This document shows positions 19,950 to 28,838 of a stretch of DNA of 64,000 bases, piece by piece (position 1 is the first letter of the stretch; each line of letters opens with the position of its first letter). The stretch comes from Novosphingobium taihuense (GTDB taxonomy: Bacteria > Pseudomonadota > Alphaproteobacteria > Sphingomonadales > Sphingomonadaceae). A program made the position numbers and the translations under genes. The DNA is taken from positions 310,001-374,000 of the forward strand of contig NZ_VLKJ01000002.1 in assembly GCF_007830315.1 (NCBI RefSeq), in the 5' to 3' direction. A model generated the notes under the pieces. That model was not told where the DNA came from and searched no databases. It saw nothing but the letters and a program-made list of their open reading frames with translations.

Positions 19950-20209
19950 GGGAGTTCTCAACAAGACTGCGAATGCTGGTTCGGCGGAAGTTTATGCATT
20001 GAATCAAGTGTCTGACAGGTGTCAGAAAGCTCCTGGATTTTTGCTCTCCAAATTTTCATTGACGACACAATGAAAATTTGGTGTCACTGGCATCACAGTT
20101 GGCGGCAGTGACTTGTGTCACGCCAGGCAGCCGTGCGGCTGCGTGCGTTTCATCTGGCTCGTCCGGCCTGGCGGAACATGCCGAGACCCACTGTCGGGGA
20201 GATGAGCTG
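19950..20209. promoter_or_regulatory. Tannase-family promoter region with three nested inverted repeats
   Basis: This gap holds TCTGACA-GG-TGTCAGA (about 20008-20023), a perfect 13-base inverted repeat CAAATTTTCATTG/CAATGAAAATTTG with a 6-base spacer (20049-20080), and GTCACTG/CAGTGAC copies just after it (from about 20082). The long repeat is unusually AT-rich for this window. The likely role is a regulated promoter for the secreted tannase-like esterase gene; the MarR regulator at 23224-23769 is a candidate binder. No ORF is supported here. Confidence 0.55.
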
Positions 20210-21799
20210 ATGAACGCGTCGTTACGACATGCCATGAGAAGCGCCATGCTGCTGGGTGCTTCATGCGCATTCGCCTTCGGCTTGCCCGCAGCTGCGATCC
20301 ATTCCGAAACCGGGGCACCGGCAGGTGCGTGTGCAAACCTCAAGCGGTTGGGAACCGACGATCTGCGGGTTCTTGAGGCTCACGACGTCCAGGCCGGCGC
20401 TGCTCCTGCCTTTTACGGCGAGAACGACGATCTGAAGATGCCGGACCATTGCCTGATGCGCGGCAGTTTTGGCGAGCGCAAGGGCGTGGGAGGCCGTACA
20501 TTCGAGACACGGTTCGAACTGCGCATGCCGGCCAGGTGGAACGGTCGCTTCGTATTCGAAGGCGGTGGCAACATGGACGGCGTCGACTGGCCTGCGCACG
20601 GAACTCTGTTTGGACGCCTTTCACCCAGTGCGCTTGAGCGCGGATTTGCGGTGGTCCGCACCAATGGTGGTCATGTCAGCCCAGGCAACAACTCCACCGA
20701 TGGAACCTGGGCTCTCGATCAGCAGGCGCGCATCGATTATGGTTTCGTGGCCCTTGATCGCGTGGCGATAGCCGCAAAGCGGATTGTGGCCGAATACTAT
20801 GGGCGGCCTGCGGAAAGGTCATACTTCGTCGGCTGTTCGAACGGTGGCCGCCAGGCCATGCTCGTGACGCAGAAATTCCCCAGCTATTTCGACGGCGTGG
20901 TGGCAGGCAATGCAGCCTTCAATCTCATCCGGATCGCCCCGCGATTGACATGGACGACTGCGCAGTTGCACAAGATTTCGCGTCCGGGCATCGGGGCCTT
21001 CACCAAGGCGGACCTGAACCTCGTGGCGAAGGAGGCCGTCCGGCAATGCGACCGGCTGGACGGTTTGGCCGATGGCCTGATCCAGGATATGGCAGCATGC
21101 AAGATCGATCCTGCCGTGCTGCAATGCAAGCAAGGCAAAGTGGCCACCTGTCTGTCTGCGGTGCAAGTCACAACTCTCAAACGGATCATGGCCGGGCCGC
21201 TCGATGCGCAGGGCAAACCCTACTACGCGCCCCTTCCCTACGGCTCGACGCCTCCGTACTGGGCAGGAGAGCAGGCCGCTGATCCGGTTGCGCCGTCGCT
21301 GTTCATGGATACGATGCGCTACTTTGCCACGACACCGGCCAACCCCGGTCTGGATGCACGGCAGGTCCAGTTCCCCGGCGTCTTCCAGAGCCTTGTCAGC
21401 ACCAGCGAGATCGTTGACGCGGAGGGCACGATGCTCAACAGCTTCGCGCCTCAATCGAAGCTGATCATCTATCACGGCACAGGCGATTATGCCCTTTCGG
21501 CGTTTGAACTGACGCGCTGGTATGACCGCCTTGGACAGGACACCGGCGGCCACACACAGGACTGGGCACGGCTGTTTCTTGTGCCGGGCATGATGCATTG
21601 CGGCGGCGGCAAGGCCACGGACGAATTCGATCCGCTGGCGGCGATCCAGTCATGGGTAGAGGAAGGCAAGGCTCCCGATCGGATCATTGCCACGGGCAAA
21701 GAACTGCCAGGTATCAGTCGGCCGCTTTGCCCGTGGCCAAAGGTGGCGCGCTATCGTGGCGGAAACCCGGCCAGCGCCGAAAGTTTCGATTGCCGGTAA
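20210..21799 (+). CDS. Secreted tannase/feruloyl esterase family protein
   Basis: A 529-residue protein with a signal peptide (LGASCAFAFGLPAAA region). It belongs to the tannase/feruloyl esterase family of serine hydrolases that cleave gallate or hydroxycinnamate esters. The nucleophile elbow GCSNGGRQ has Cys209-Ser210, followed by YHGTGDYALS (Asp) and MMHCGGG (His-Cys), the family's CS-D-HC set. The ATG at 20210, with GGGGAG upstream, is preferred to the earlier ATG at 20078, which lies inside the palindrome region. Together with two more esterases nearby it suggests attack on an esterified plant phenolic. Confidence 0.88.
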   Translation: MNASLRHAMRSAMLLGASCAFAFGLPAAAIHSETGAPAGACANLKRLGTDDLRVLEAHDVQAGAAPAFYGENDDLKMPDHCLMRGSFGERKGVGGRTFETRFELRMPARWNGRFVFEGGGNMDGVDWPAHGTLFGRLSPSALERGFAVVRTNGGHVSPGNNSTDGTWALDQQARIDYGFVALDRVAIAAKRIVAEYYGRPAERSYFVGCSNGGRQAMLVTQKFPSYFDGVVAGNAAFNLIRIAPRLTWTTAQLHKISRPGIGAFTKADLNLVAKEAVRQCDRLDGLADGLIQDMAACKIDPAVLQCKQGKVATCLSAVQVTTLKRIMAGPLDAQGKPYYAPLPYGSTPPYWAGEQAADPVAPSLFMDTMRYFATTPANPGLDARQVQFPGVFQSLVSTSEIVDAEGTMLNSFAPQSKLIIYHGTGDYALSAFELTRWYDRLGQDTGGHTQDWARLFLVPGMMHCGGGKATDEFDPLAAIQSWVEEGKAPDRIIATGKELPGISRPLCPWPKVARYRGGNPASAESFDCR

Positions 21800-21906
21800 G
21801 CGGACGGCATTACGCCTGTCCGATCCAATCTTCGTGAACGGGCCCCGGGACGATGTGTCCCCGCCGTTCTGCTTGGCACCATACGCCCATACTTGAGAGG
21901 TAAACC

Positions 21907-23130
21907 ATGTCGCGTATTCGCAAGCTTCTGGCCGTAGCTTTGGCTTCGGGAATGGTTCTTGGTCCGGTGGGGCCGGCGCTTGCAACCGACGAGGCTCCTT
22001 CGCACGCAATGCAGGAGTTACGCCGCATCTTCTTTGCTGACCCTCGCATCAACATGCTGACGTTCCATAACATGGACGAAATCTTCCATACCCTCCCGGT
22101 CCGCACGCGCGGGAAGGCCAAGCCCATGGCGCGGGCAGAGTTGCCAATCGATTTCAGCTACAGCTTTCGGGGCGAGACAGTGCGCGCCGAGGATTTCCTC
22201 GAACGTTCTTTCACCAACGCGCTGCTGATCATCAAGGATGACCGTATCGTCTACGAGCGATACCGGAACCTCACCGGTCCGCAGACAAAGTTTCTTTCGA
22301 TGTCCATGGCGAAATCAATCACGTCGATCCTGATCGGTGCGGCTGTGCAGGATGGCTTGATCACGTCTGTCGATGATCAGGTCGTTGCATACGTGCCCGA
22401 ACTGAAGGGCACTGCCTATGACGGAGTTACGATCAAGGACACCCTGCTCATGCGAAGCGGCATCGAGCGCAGCGATCGCTACGATCCCGATCCGAACAGC
22501 GAGATGACGCGCCTGCGCGAAGCGACCATGATCCAGAATACGCGGCGTGCCACCGACGAGGCACTGACTGTCAAGCGGCGCGATGAGCCCGGCGCGCGGT
22601 TCAACTATTCGACCTTGAACACGACCGTGCTCGGCTGGATCATCGAGAAGGCAAGCGGCAAGACCCTGCCCGAATACATGAGCCGTCGCCTGTGGCAGCC
22701 GCTGGGTGCAGAAGCCGACGGTTTCTTCATCACCGACGGGCCTCCGGGCGTCGGACGTGCGACCAACGGCATGGGCTATAACGCGGTGCTGCGCGATTAT
22801 GGCCGGATCGGCCAGATGATGCTGCACAACGGCAAGGCGAATGGGCGGCAGATCATCCCTGCCGCATGGGTGCGTGAATCCACGGTGCCCATCGGCCCGG
22901 AACCTGCAGATGGCGAACAGACGCTTGGTTATCAGTACCAGTGGTGGACGCTGGTCAATTCCAACGCCTACATGGCGGTCGGGCTGCAGGGCCAGTTCAT
23001 CTACGTTGACCCGGATACGCGCACGGTCGTCGTCAAGCTGAGCTACTTCCCGCTTGGCAATGAAACCCCCTCGGAAGAAAGCGAGGCGTTTTTTCGGGCC
23101 GTGTCTTCATGGAAACCAGCATCGCGCTGA
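21907..23130 (+). CDS. Secreted serine hydrolase of the beta-lactamase/NylB-like esterase family
   Basis: A 407-residue class C beta-lactamase-fold hydrolase with a signal peptide (MSRIRKLLAVALASGMVLGPVGPALA). The active-site tetrad SMAK lies at about 133-136 and NYSTLN supplies the tyrosine. The surrounding text (FLSMSMAKSITSILIG) resembles 6-aminohexanoate-dimer hydrolase and EstB-type carboxylesterases rather than drug-resistance beta-lactamases. It is just downstream of the tannase gene, and an esterase or amidase role on the same substrate family is likely. Confidence 0.85.
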   Translation: MSRIRKLLAVALASGMVLGPVGPALATDEAPSHAMQELRRIFFADPRINMLTFHNMDEIFHTLPVRTRGKAKPMARAELPIDFSYSFRGETVRAEDFLERSFTNALLIIKDDRIVYERYRNLTGPQTKFLSMSMAKSITSILIGAAVQDGLITSVDDQVVAYVPELKGTAYDGVTIKDTLLMRSGIERSDRYDPDPNSEMTRLREATMIQNTRRATDEALTVKRRDEPGARFNYSTLNTTVLGWIIEKASGKTLPEYMSRRLWQPLGAEADGFFITDGPPGVGRATNGMGYNAVLRDYGRIGQMMLHNGKANGRQIIPAAWVRESTVPIGPEPADGEQTLGYQYQWWTLVNSNAYMAVGLQGQFIYVDPDTRTVVVKLSYFPLGNETPSEESEAFFRAVSSWKPASR

Positions 23131-23223
23131 GCAGCGCGTTGTGTCAGGCGCTGTCGATGATGAGTCATGGATTGGTGTCATTCTGGAACGGCACAGAAGT
23201 GGACGATACCCTCGTCGGCTTCT

Positions 23224-23769
23224 ATGTCGGACCGAGACACGAGTTGGAGCAATCGCTTGCCGACCAAGAAACGAAGCGTGACAGATAGTGCGGCAGCGGC
23301 AACCGGCAGCGCGCGGGATCTCAATGGGTGGGTCATGGCCGGTCTGGATTATCCAACCTTCCGGTTGAACCTGTTGTGCAAGCTGATGGACCGCCGCACG
23401 CTTCGCCAGTTGGCAGAACGCGCCAACTGCACGTATCCCGAATGGCGAGTGCTATCGCGGCTGGGCTGTACGGTGGGTGGTGCCACGGTACGGCAGATTG
23501 CCGAGGCAGCCTGGGCCGATCGCGCCGAGGTGAGCCGCGCGGTAGCTTCGCTCGAGGCGCGTGGTCTTGCGTCCCGGCTTGACAACCCGCAGGACCGGCG
23601 TGCTCCGATCCTGTTCCTGACAAAGTCGGGGCTGCAACTCTATCGGCGTGTTCTGGAGATGCGTGGCGCGTTCCACGAGGAGGTCATGGCTGATCTCGAT
23701 ACCGAGGATCGGGAAGCGTTGGACCGCATTCTCGCCAAGCTGGCAGGCCGTCTGCAAGCGATGCCCTGA
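23224..23769 (+). CDS. MarR-family transcriptional regulator
   Basis: A winged-helix MarR-type regulator. The core GLDYPTFRLNLLCKLMDRRTLR, CTYPEWRVLSRLG, RQIAEAAWADRAEVSRAVASLEARGL and a DNPQDRRAPI wing are clear (quoted in short parts). It is a paralogue of the MarR gene at 35786, sharing GLDYPTFR and the AEWRVL/PEWRVL block. The start is uncertain: ATG 23224 (181 residues) or GTG 23278 both lack a strong Shine-Dalgarno, and an ATG at 23167 is less likely. It follows the esterase genes and is a candidate regulator of the tannase promoter. Confidence 0.8.
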   Translation: MSDRDTSWSNRLPTKKRSVTDSAAAATGSARDLNGWVMAGLDYPTFRLNLLCKLMDRRTLRQLAERANCTYPEWRVLSRLGCTVGGATVRQIAEAAWADRAEVSRAVASLEARGLASRLDNPQDRRAPILFLTKSGLQLYRRVLEMRGAFHEEVMADLDTEDREALDRILAKLAGRLQAMP

Positions 23770-23882
23770 ACCGACGTCCCATACGACAGGCCTGCGAGGC
23801 TGGCTCCATTGATGGTGCAATGAACAGCTCCTCGGTCACATGGGGTGCCCCCTTTCGCGTCGGTATCTTGCGAGGATGATGA

Positions 23883-24794
23883 ATGGCGTTGTGGGGGGTA
23901 GTTAGAGCCTCGCTGGTGGCCTTGCTTTTGCCGTCCGCCAATGTCGTGGCGGTGCAATCGGTGCGCGCGGCATGTCCGGTTGTCAGCGATGGCGACAGAT
24001 TGGCGGTGAAGCAGGCGTTCGCCCGGTATCTTGCACTTCTCAATGCCGGTGACAGCAGCGCAAGCGCCTGTCTCGGGCCAACTTTTGCGATAGAAGCGCC
24101 TGATGCTCCCGAATTCGCCGAGATACTTCGTGATCCGCGCAGGAGCGGGCGGATTCTGGTAGCCCACCAGATACTCCTGGACGATGGTGGACTCCAGCTT
24201 GCCATCGAGATGGAAGCGCGTCCGCTGGACGGAGCTTCTCCTCCGAGGAAGACGATTGCGCGCAGGACAGTTTTCTTCACGCTGCGTGACGGTAAAGTCG
24301 ATGTTGCTCGCGTTGCACTCGATAACTTCACATCTTTACCGCGCTCGCAAAGCCCGCGTGCAAGACCTGCCGCGCAACTATCATTTGAAAGCCATCTCCC
24401 CGCCACGGTTGACCAACCCTTCATGACGAGGGGCAAGTTTGAGGATTACCTGCGACTGTTCGGTATCTTCGACGAGCGATTTGTGCGCTTCTATCATCCG
24501 GATGTCGTGTTCGCGATTGCCCCTGCTGCACAGCCATTGCACGGTCGGGAATCGGTGCTGCAACTCTATCGTCCGTTGCGACGGACGCTGGACGAGGAAG
24601 TCTTGATCAGGGCGCTGGTGATCGACAGTGAACAGGGTGTGATGGCTGCCGAGATCAGCAACACCATGACAGCGAGAGGCCCGGTGCGCCTCCCGATGCT
24701 TCGCATGGAAGCGGGAGATCGGCGCATGGGGTCTGGCGTGATTTTCTATGGTCTGAAAGACGGGAAGATCATCAGTCTTAGGGAAGGCTCCTGA
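23883..24794 (+). CDS. Exported SnoaL/NTF2-like protein, probably two-domain
   Basis: I do not recognise a named family member. The 303-residue product has a hydrophobic N-terminal signal (VRASLVALLLPSANVVAV). The second half (KFEDYLRLFGIFDERFVRFYHPDVVFAI...GRESVLQLYRPL) looks like an NTF2/SnoaL fold, a scaffold used for small-molecule cyclisation or binding; the first half has a similar layout (AFARYLALLNAGDSS) and may be a second copy. The start has GGATGATGA upstream. It converges on the carboxylesterase gene with a 40-base gap. A role on the cluster's substrate is an inference from context. Confidence 0.65.
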   Translation: MALWGVVRASLVALLLPSANVVAVQSVRAACPVVSDGDRLAVKQAFARYLALLNAGDSSASACLGPTFAIEAPDAPEFAEILRDPRRSGRILVAHQILLDDGGLQLAIEMEARPLDGASPPRKTIARRTVFFTLRDGKVDVARVALDNFTSLPRSQSPRARPAAQLSFESHLPATVDQPFMTRGKFEDYLRLFGIFDERFVRFYHPDVVFAIAPAAQPLHGRESVLQLYRPLRRTLDEEVLIRALVIDSEQGVMAAEISNTMTARGPVRLPMLRMEAGDRRMGSGVIFYGLKDGKIISLREGS

Positions 24795-24833
24795 GGTGCG
24801 GTGCTGGAAGAAGACTGGGCCAGCCCGAAGGGG

Positions 24834-26498
24834 TCACCCTGAGCCCACACCACCAGCGACGACACGATAGCGCGAGATGCCCGCCTCGAGCATGTCGAGA
24901 TCGGCACCGTCGGGCGCGAGGGCCAGCCTGCTTTCAAGGTTGAAGAGCATGGTCGGACGGGTTTCATCATAAGGTTGCCAGGAAGGAATGCCCGCGTGCT
25001 GGGGATTGCCGTTGCGGGCGAAGGCCAGCCAGGCGTTGCTCATCTGGCGTTGCATCCGGCGCTGCCCTTCCAGTTCCTCGGGCAGGACCGGCTCTGCACC
25101 GATGGTATCGAGGACGAAGGCGATGTCGATTGCATGGGGCGACATCAGCTGTCCATCGCGGGCGCCGGTCGCCCAATCCATCCGGTAGCTCCAGACAGGG
25201 GCACCGCGAAGGCTTGCCTGCGCATCGGCGATGCGCCGGGAAAACAGACGTGTCGGCCAATCGGAGCGAACAAGAGCATCCACTTCCCACAAGCTTGCTG
25301 CAGGGTGCGCCGCGCGATAATGTGCGAGAATGGTTTGAGCATCGTCGCCGAAGATCGGGGTGAGATCGCGCACGACTTCGGGAACCGTCCGCTGTGGCGC
25401 GGAAGGGTGGGTATTGAGGTAGTACTCGGTCATTTCCGTGCGGGTCGAACCGATCATCAGCGGAATGTCGCGTGAAAGCGCGGATGCGCCGTTCCAGAAG
25501 GGATGCTGCGGCAAGGTGGTGCCATCGACTACGGGCGCGAAGTCCTGGATCACGCCCATGACGCCGAAGCCTCCGATCTCTTCGAAAATGCGGTGGTATG
25601 CACGCATGATCGCGTTGAGCGGCACCTTCTGGAGATCGGCCACACGCCCCGGCCCCACACCCACACCATCGAGAAGTTTCCTGCTGAGCGTCTCGGCATA
25701 CGCAGGTTCGAGAGCGAGAGGTGCAGGGCCGCTTTGGATGATGGCCTTGTGAAACAGGCCCTGCGCTGCGGGCATGGCCATGAGCAGCGAAACTTTCTGG
25801 CCGCCACCGGACTGGCCGAAGATTGTGACATTATCGGGATCGCCGCCGAACTCCTCGGCATGATCGCGCACCCATTGCAGGGCCTGTACGAGGTCGAGGA
25901 TACCGGCGCTGGCGGAGCCAGAGAACTGCGCGTCCCATTCTTGAAGCCAAGCAAAACCCAGAACGCCGAGGCGATGGTTCGGGCTGACCATTACCACATC
26001 GCCATGGCCAGCAAGGTTGCTGCCGTCCTGATAGGCCCCTGCGGCTGACAAGCGCCACAGCCCGCCGCCGTGGAGCCAGACCATTACGGGTCGCTTGCGT
26101 CCGTCGCGCAGGGCGGGGGTCCACACGTTGAGCGTGAGGCAATCCTCGCTTTCGATTGTCGTGCCCGACCGGGCAGGTTTTGCATGGTCCGGATCAGCCT
26201 GCGGGGAGGCAGGGCCATCTTGCACTGCAAGCAACGGCTCCTTCCATGGCGCGACTGGCGTGGGCGGCATGAAGCGGTTTTCGCCACCAGTTGGGCCGCC
26301 ATAGGGGATGCCCTTGAAGGCAATGGCCGGACCATGCTTTCGCCCAACGACCAACCCGGCCCGTGTCCGTGCGATAATGCTGTCGGAGCAACGCCGGGTG
26401 GCTGCTTGTAGTGTAGCTGGCAGACCCGCCGTAACAGCGCCCAGAAGAAGCGGCGTGCCGAGCGCCTTCATCGCATGGCGTCGGTCGATTGTGGGCAT
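24834..26498 (-). CDS. Exported type B carboxylesterase
   Basis: A 554-residue alpha/beta hydrolase of the carboxylesterase type B family. It has the family SEDCLTLNVWTP block, the VWLHGGG oxyanion loop, and the nucleophile elbow FGQSGGGQK with Ser230. The N-terminus (DRRHAMKALGTPLLLGAV) has twin arginines and a hydrophobic stretch, so export by Tat or Sec is likely. GGAAGGAAG precedes the ATG. It is the last gene of the minus-strand set containing the monooxygenase, MarR and TonB receptor genes, and it is the third esterase of the region. Confidence 0.87.
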   Translation of the reverse strand: MPTIDRRHAMKALGTPLLLGAVTAGLPATLQAATRRCSDSIIARTRAGLVVGRKHGPAIAFKGIPYGGPTGGENRFMPPTPVAPWKEPLLAVQDGPASPQADPDHAKPARSGTTIESEDCLTLNVWTPALRDGRKRPVMVWLHGGGLWRLSAAGAYQDGSNLAGHGDVVMVSPNHRLGVLGFAWLQEWDAQFSGSASAGILDLVQALQWVRDHAEEFGGDPDNVTIFGQSGGGQKVSLLMAMPAAQGLFHKAIIQSGPAPLALEPAYAETLSRKLLDGVGVGPGRVADLQKVPLNAIMRAYHRIFEEIGGFGVMGVIQDFAPVVDGTTLPQHPFWNGASALSRDIPLMIGSTRTEMTEYYLNTHPSAPQRTVPEVVRDLTPIFGDDAQTILAHYRAAHPAASLWEVDALVRSDWPTRLFSRRIADAQASLRGAPVWSYRMDWATGARDGQLMSPHAIDIAFVLDTIGAEPVLPEELEGQRRMQRQMSNAWLAFARNGNPQHAGIPSWQPYDETRPTMLFNLESRLALAPDGADLDMLEAGISRYRVVAGGVGSG

Positions 26499-26525
26499 TC
26501 TGGCTTCCTTCCGCAGGTCTGCCGG

Positions 26526-28211
26526 TCAGTGGGCGAGGGCGAGCGCTGGCTGGGCGTGGCCAGACAGGCGGGCAACGAGCGCGTCGACATCTGCCGGAAG
26601 CGCATGGCCCCGCCACGCGACATGGCAGTCCGGGCGACTGAGCAGCAACGCATGCTCATAAGCTGCGGGCGGCGCCTCTTCTGTCAGATCTAGAACAGTG
26701 AGCGGAAGGCCAGCACGGCTGGCCGCTTGAACCAGGGCCGCGATGTCAGTGTCCTGTTCCAACACCAGAAGCGTGTAGCCTGAACCCATCCGGTCATAGA
26801 GCGAGGTTCCATCGGCGAGAAGGAAATGCGGCGTGCGGCATCCGGGCACAGTCGACGGCGTATAGTCGTACATCGTATATGCTGGAGCAGAGGCGCCGTC
26901 ATAGGCGATGATCGGCGAGGCCGGGTAAAAATAGCCGAAGTTTAGACCGGCGCAGGCAAACTGCTGTACGTGCAGAGCATAGGCCTCGGCCCCGATCCTC
27001 GCGCGCATGGCCTCCGCCTCAGGGCCGTCGCTATCGACTTCAGCAGGGATGCTTTGCCGCTCGGCAATCGCTTTCTGCGCGTGGCTCATCGCATAGCGCG
27101 AGACCTGGTCAGTGATGGGATGTCGTTCTGCCTCATAGGCATCGAGGATGGCAGGGCTGGCCCAACCATTGATGGTTGCGGCCAGTTGCCATGACAGGTT
27201 CATGGCATCGGCAATCCCGGCATTCATGCCATATCCCGCATAGGGAACCCACAAGTGCGACGCATCACCGCAAATGAAGGCGCGACCAGTGCGGAACTTG
27301 TCGGCAACGAGGCGGCGGCCGATCCAGTCTTCCTGGCGGATGATCTCGTAGTGGAATTCCTCGTCCACGCCGAGAAGTGCGCGCAACCAGTAATCGCGGT
27401 CGACTTCGCCGAAGTCGCTTTCCTGAGGCAACAGATAGTTGTGCAGGAGCCAAGTTTCCTTGCCATCGATGGCAACCAGATTTCCCGCCCTGTTGCCAAT
27501 GTAGAGATAGCTCATCCACGCAGGATCGTGCTTCATCAGGCCCAGCAATTCCGGCGCACGGAAATATGTCGACTGGACGCGCTGGATGACCGCGTCACCT
27601 TCAAGAACGGCGCCAATCTTCTTGCGGATCGTTGAGCCGCCGCCGTCACACCCGACAAGGTACTGCCCGGCAAGGCGAAGTGACTGGCCGGTGCGCGTGT
27701 TCCGTGCCACGCAGATTACGGCATCGCCTGCTTCGGTGAAATCCGTCACTTCGACGTCGTTGATCAGCGTGATCAAGGGACTGGCGAGTGCCCGTTCCAG
27801 CAGGATCGGTTCGAAGAAGATCTGGTTGACGCGGTGTGGGGGTTCGGCTGTCGGCCACCAGCCATCGGGCACATCCTTTTTCGTGAAGCGATCACGCCGA
27901 CAAGGGATGGGGATGCGGGTCAATTCACGTCCGGTTGCCTGGGTCCGCACCACGACATCATTGGGATAATCGTCCGGCAATCCGACCGCGCGGACCTCGG
28001 AGGCGAAACCAAGCCGGCGAAATGTTTCCATTGTGCGGGATGAGACATGGTTGCAGCGCACCGTTTCGTTGGCGCCTGCCGGACTGCGTTCTGCAACTAT
28101 GCTGCCCACCCCGTGCGAGGCGAGATCGAGAGCAAGGCACAAACCGACGGGACCTGCGCCAACAATAACGACAGGAGCGGAAAGCGTTTCGGGCATTCTT
28201 GGATCTTTCAT
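26526..28211 (-). CDS. FAD-dependent aromatic monooxygenase (PheA/TfdB family)
   Basis: A class A flavoprotein hydroxylase of 561 residues. It shows VVIVGAGPVGLCLALDLA (FAD dinucleotide fold), a CDGGGSTIRKKIG (DG motif), and ICGDASHLWVPYAGYGMNAGIADAMNL (GD motif; given as ICGDASHLWVPYAGYGMN). A thioredoxin-like C-terminal part (about the last 130 residues) is typical of phenol hydroxylases. It likely hydroxylates a phenolic ring with NAD(P)H and oxygen. Two starts are possible (28211 and 28196), neither with a clear Shine-Dalgarno; the gene follows the MarR stop by a few bases, so coupling may drive it. Confidence 0.85.
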   Translation of the reverse strand: MKDPRMPETLSAPVVIVGAGPVGLCLALDLASHGVGSIVAERSPAGANETVRCNHVSSRTMETFRRLGFASEVRAVGLPDDYPNDVVVRTQATGRELTRIPIPCRRDRFTKKDVPDGWWPTAEPPHRVNQIFFEPILLERALASPLITLINDVEVTDFTEAGDAVICVARNTRTGQSLRLAGQYLVGCDGGGSTIRKKIGAVLEGDAVIQRVQSTYFRAPELLGLMKHDPAWMSYLYIGNRAGNLVAIDGKETWLLHNYLLPQESDFGEVDRDYWLRALLGVDEEFHYEIIRQEDWIGRRLVADKFRTGRAFICGDASHLWVPYAGYGMNAGIADAMNLSWQLAATINGWASPAILDAYEAERHPITDQVSRYAMSHAQKAIAERQSIPAEVDSDGPEAEAMRARIGAEAYALHVQQFACAGLNFGYFYPASPIIAYDGASAPAYTMYDYTPSTVPGCRTPHFLLADGTSLYDRMGSGYTLLVLEQDTDIAALVQAASRAGLPLTVLDLTEEAPPAAYEHALLLSRPDCHVAWRGHALPADVDALVARLSGHAQPALALAH

Positions 28212-28216
28212 CGCGA

Positions 28217-28729
28217 TTAAGTTTGTTGTCCGGCACCCGCGTTTGGGCGCAGGGGGATGCGGACGCGATCGTTGAAGGCGGTCACGAACTTGCCCAGCAG
28301 CGCGGTCAGCTGGGCCATTTCGTCAGCGCTTAGAGCGTCGCGCATTCTGCCGGATATTGCTTCGGTCAGTACGGCCGTGCGCGAAAGCAGTGCTTCGCCT
28401 TCTGGCGTGAGGCAAAGCTGGTTGCGCCTGCGGTCTTCGGTGTCCTGCGTGCGCAAGACCAAACCGTTCTTTTCCAGAAGCCGCAGCACCACGGTCGCGG
28501 TTGATCGATCAATCCCGATGAGTTCGCAAAGCGCGGTCTGATCTACCCGTGGGTGAGCCCGCAGGGCATGAAGTACGCTGTACTGCGTGGTGGTGATGCC
28601 AAAGTCTGCAGCAGCTTCATCGAACAGGGCCAGAACAATCTGGTGTGCGCGCCGGATCATGAAGCCTGGGCGCCTGTACAGCGCCTCCATCGATGTGGAA
28701 TCTGGACCTGTCACCGCACCATTCTCCAT
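28217..28729 (-). CDS. MarR-family transcriptional regulator
   Basis: A 170-residue MarR protein with PRVDQTALCELIGIDRSTAT as recognition helices and the wing DTEDRRRNQLCLT. The frame is open to 28825, but the ATG at 28729 has GGAAAG upstream and gives a normal N-terminus. It is not close to the other two MarR proteins of the window. It lies between the TonB receptor and the monooxygenase, and is probably a repressor responding to an aromatic substrate of this operon. Confidence 0.85.
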   Translation of the reverse strand: MENGAVTGPDSTSMEALYRRPGFMIRRAHQIVLALFDEAAADFGITTTQYSVLHALRAHPRVDQTALCELIGIDRSTATVVLRLLEKNGLVLRTQDTEDRRRNQLCLTPEGEALLSRTAVLTEAISGRMRDALSADEMAQLTALLGKFVTAFNDRVRIPLRPNAGAGQQT

Positions 28730-28838
28730 GTTCGCTTTCCGAAACCTGACCGGATGGTAGCTTAGCATTACCCCCGGAGCGACAGGCCGCTGTGTCAGTT
28801 TCAGTCGAAGACCCGACACTGACACAGCGGGGTTGCCG

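Noticed and set aside
21907..23130. Antibiotic-resistance beta-lactamase
   Set aside because: The SMAK motif and NylB/EstB-like text with esterase neighbours point to an esterase or amidase rather than resistance.
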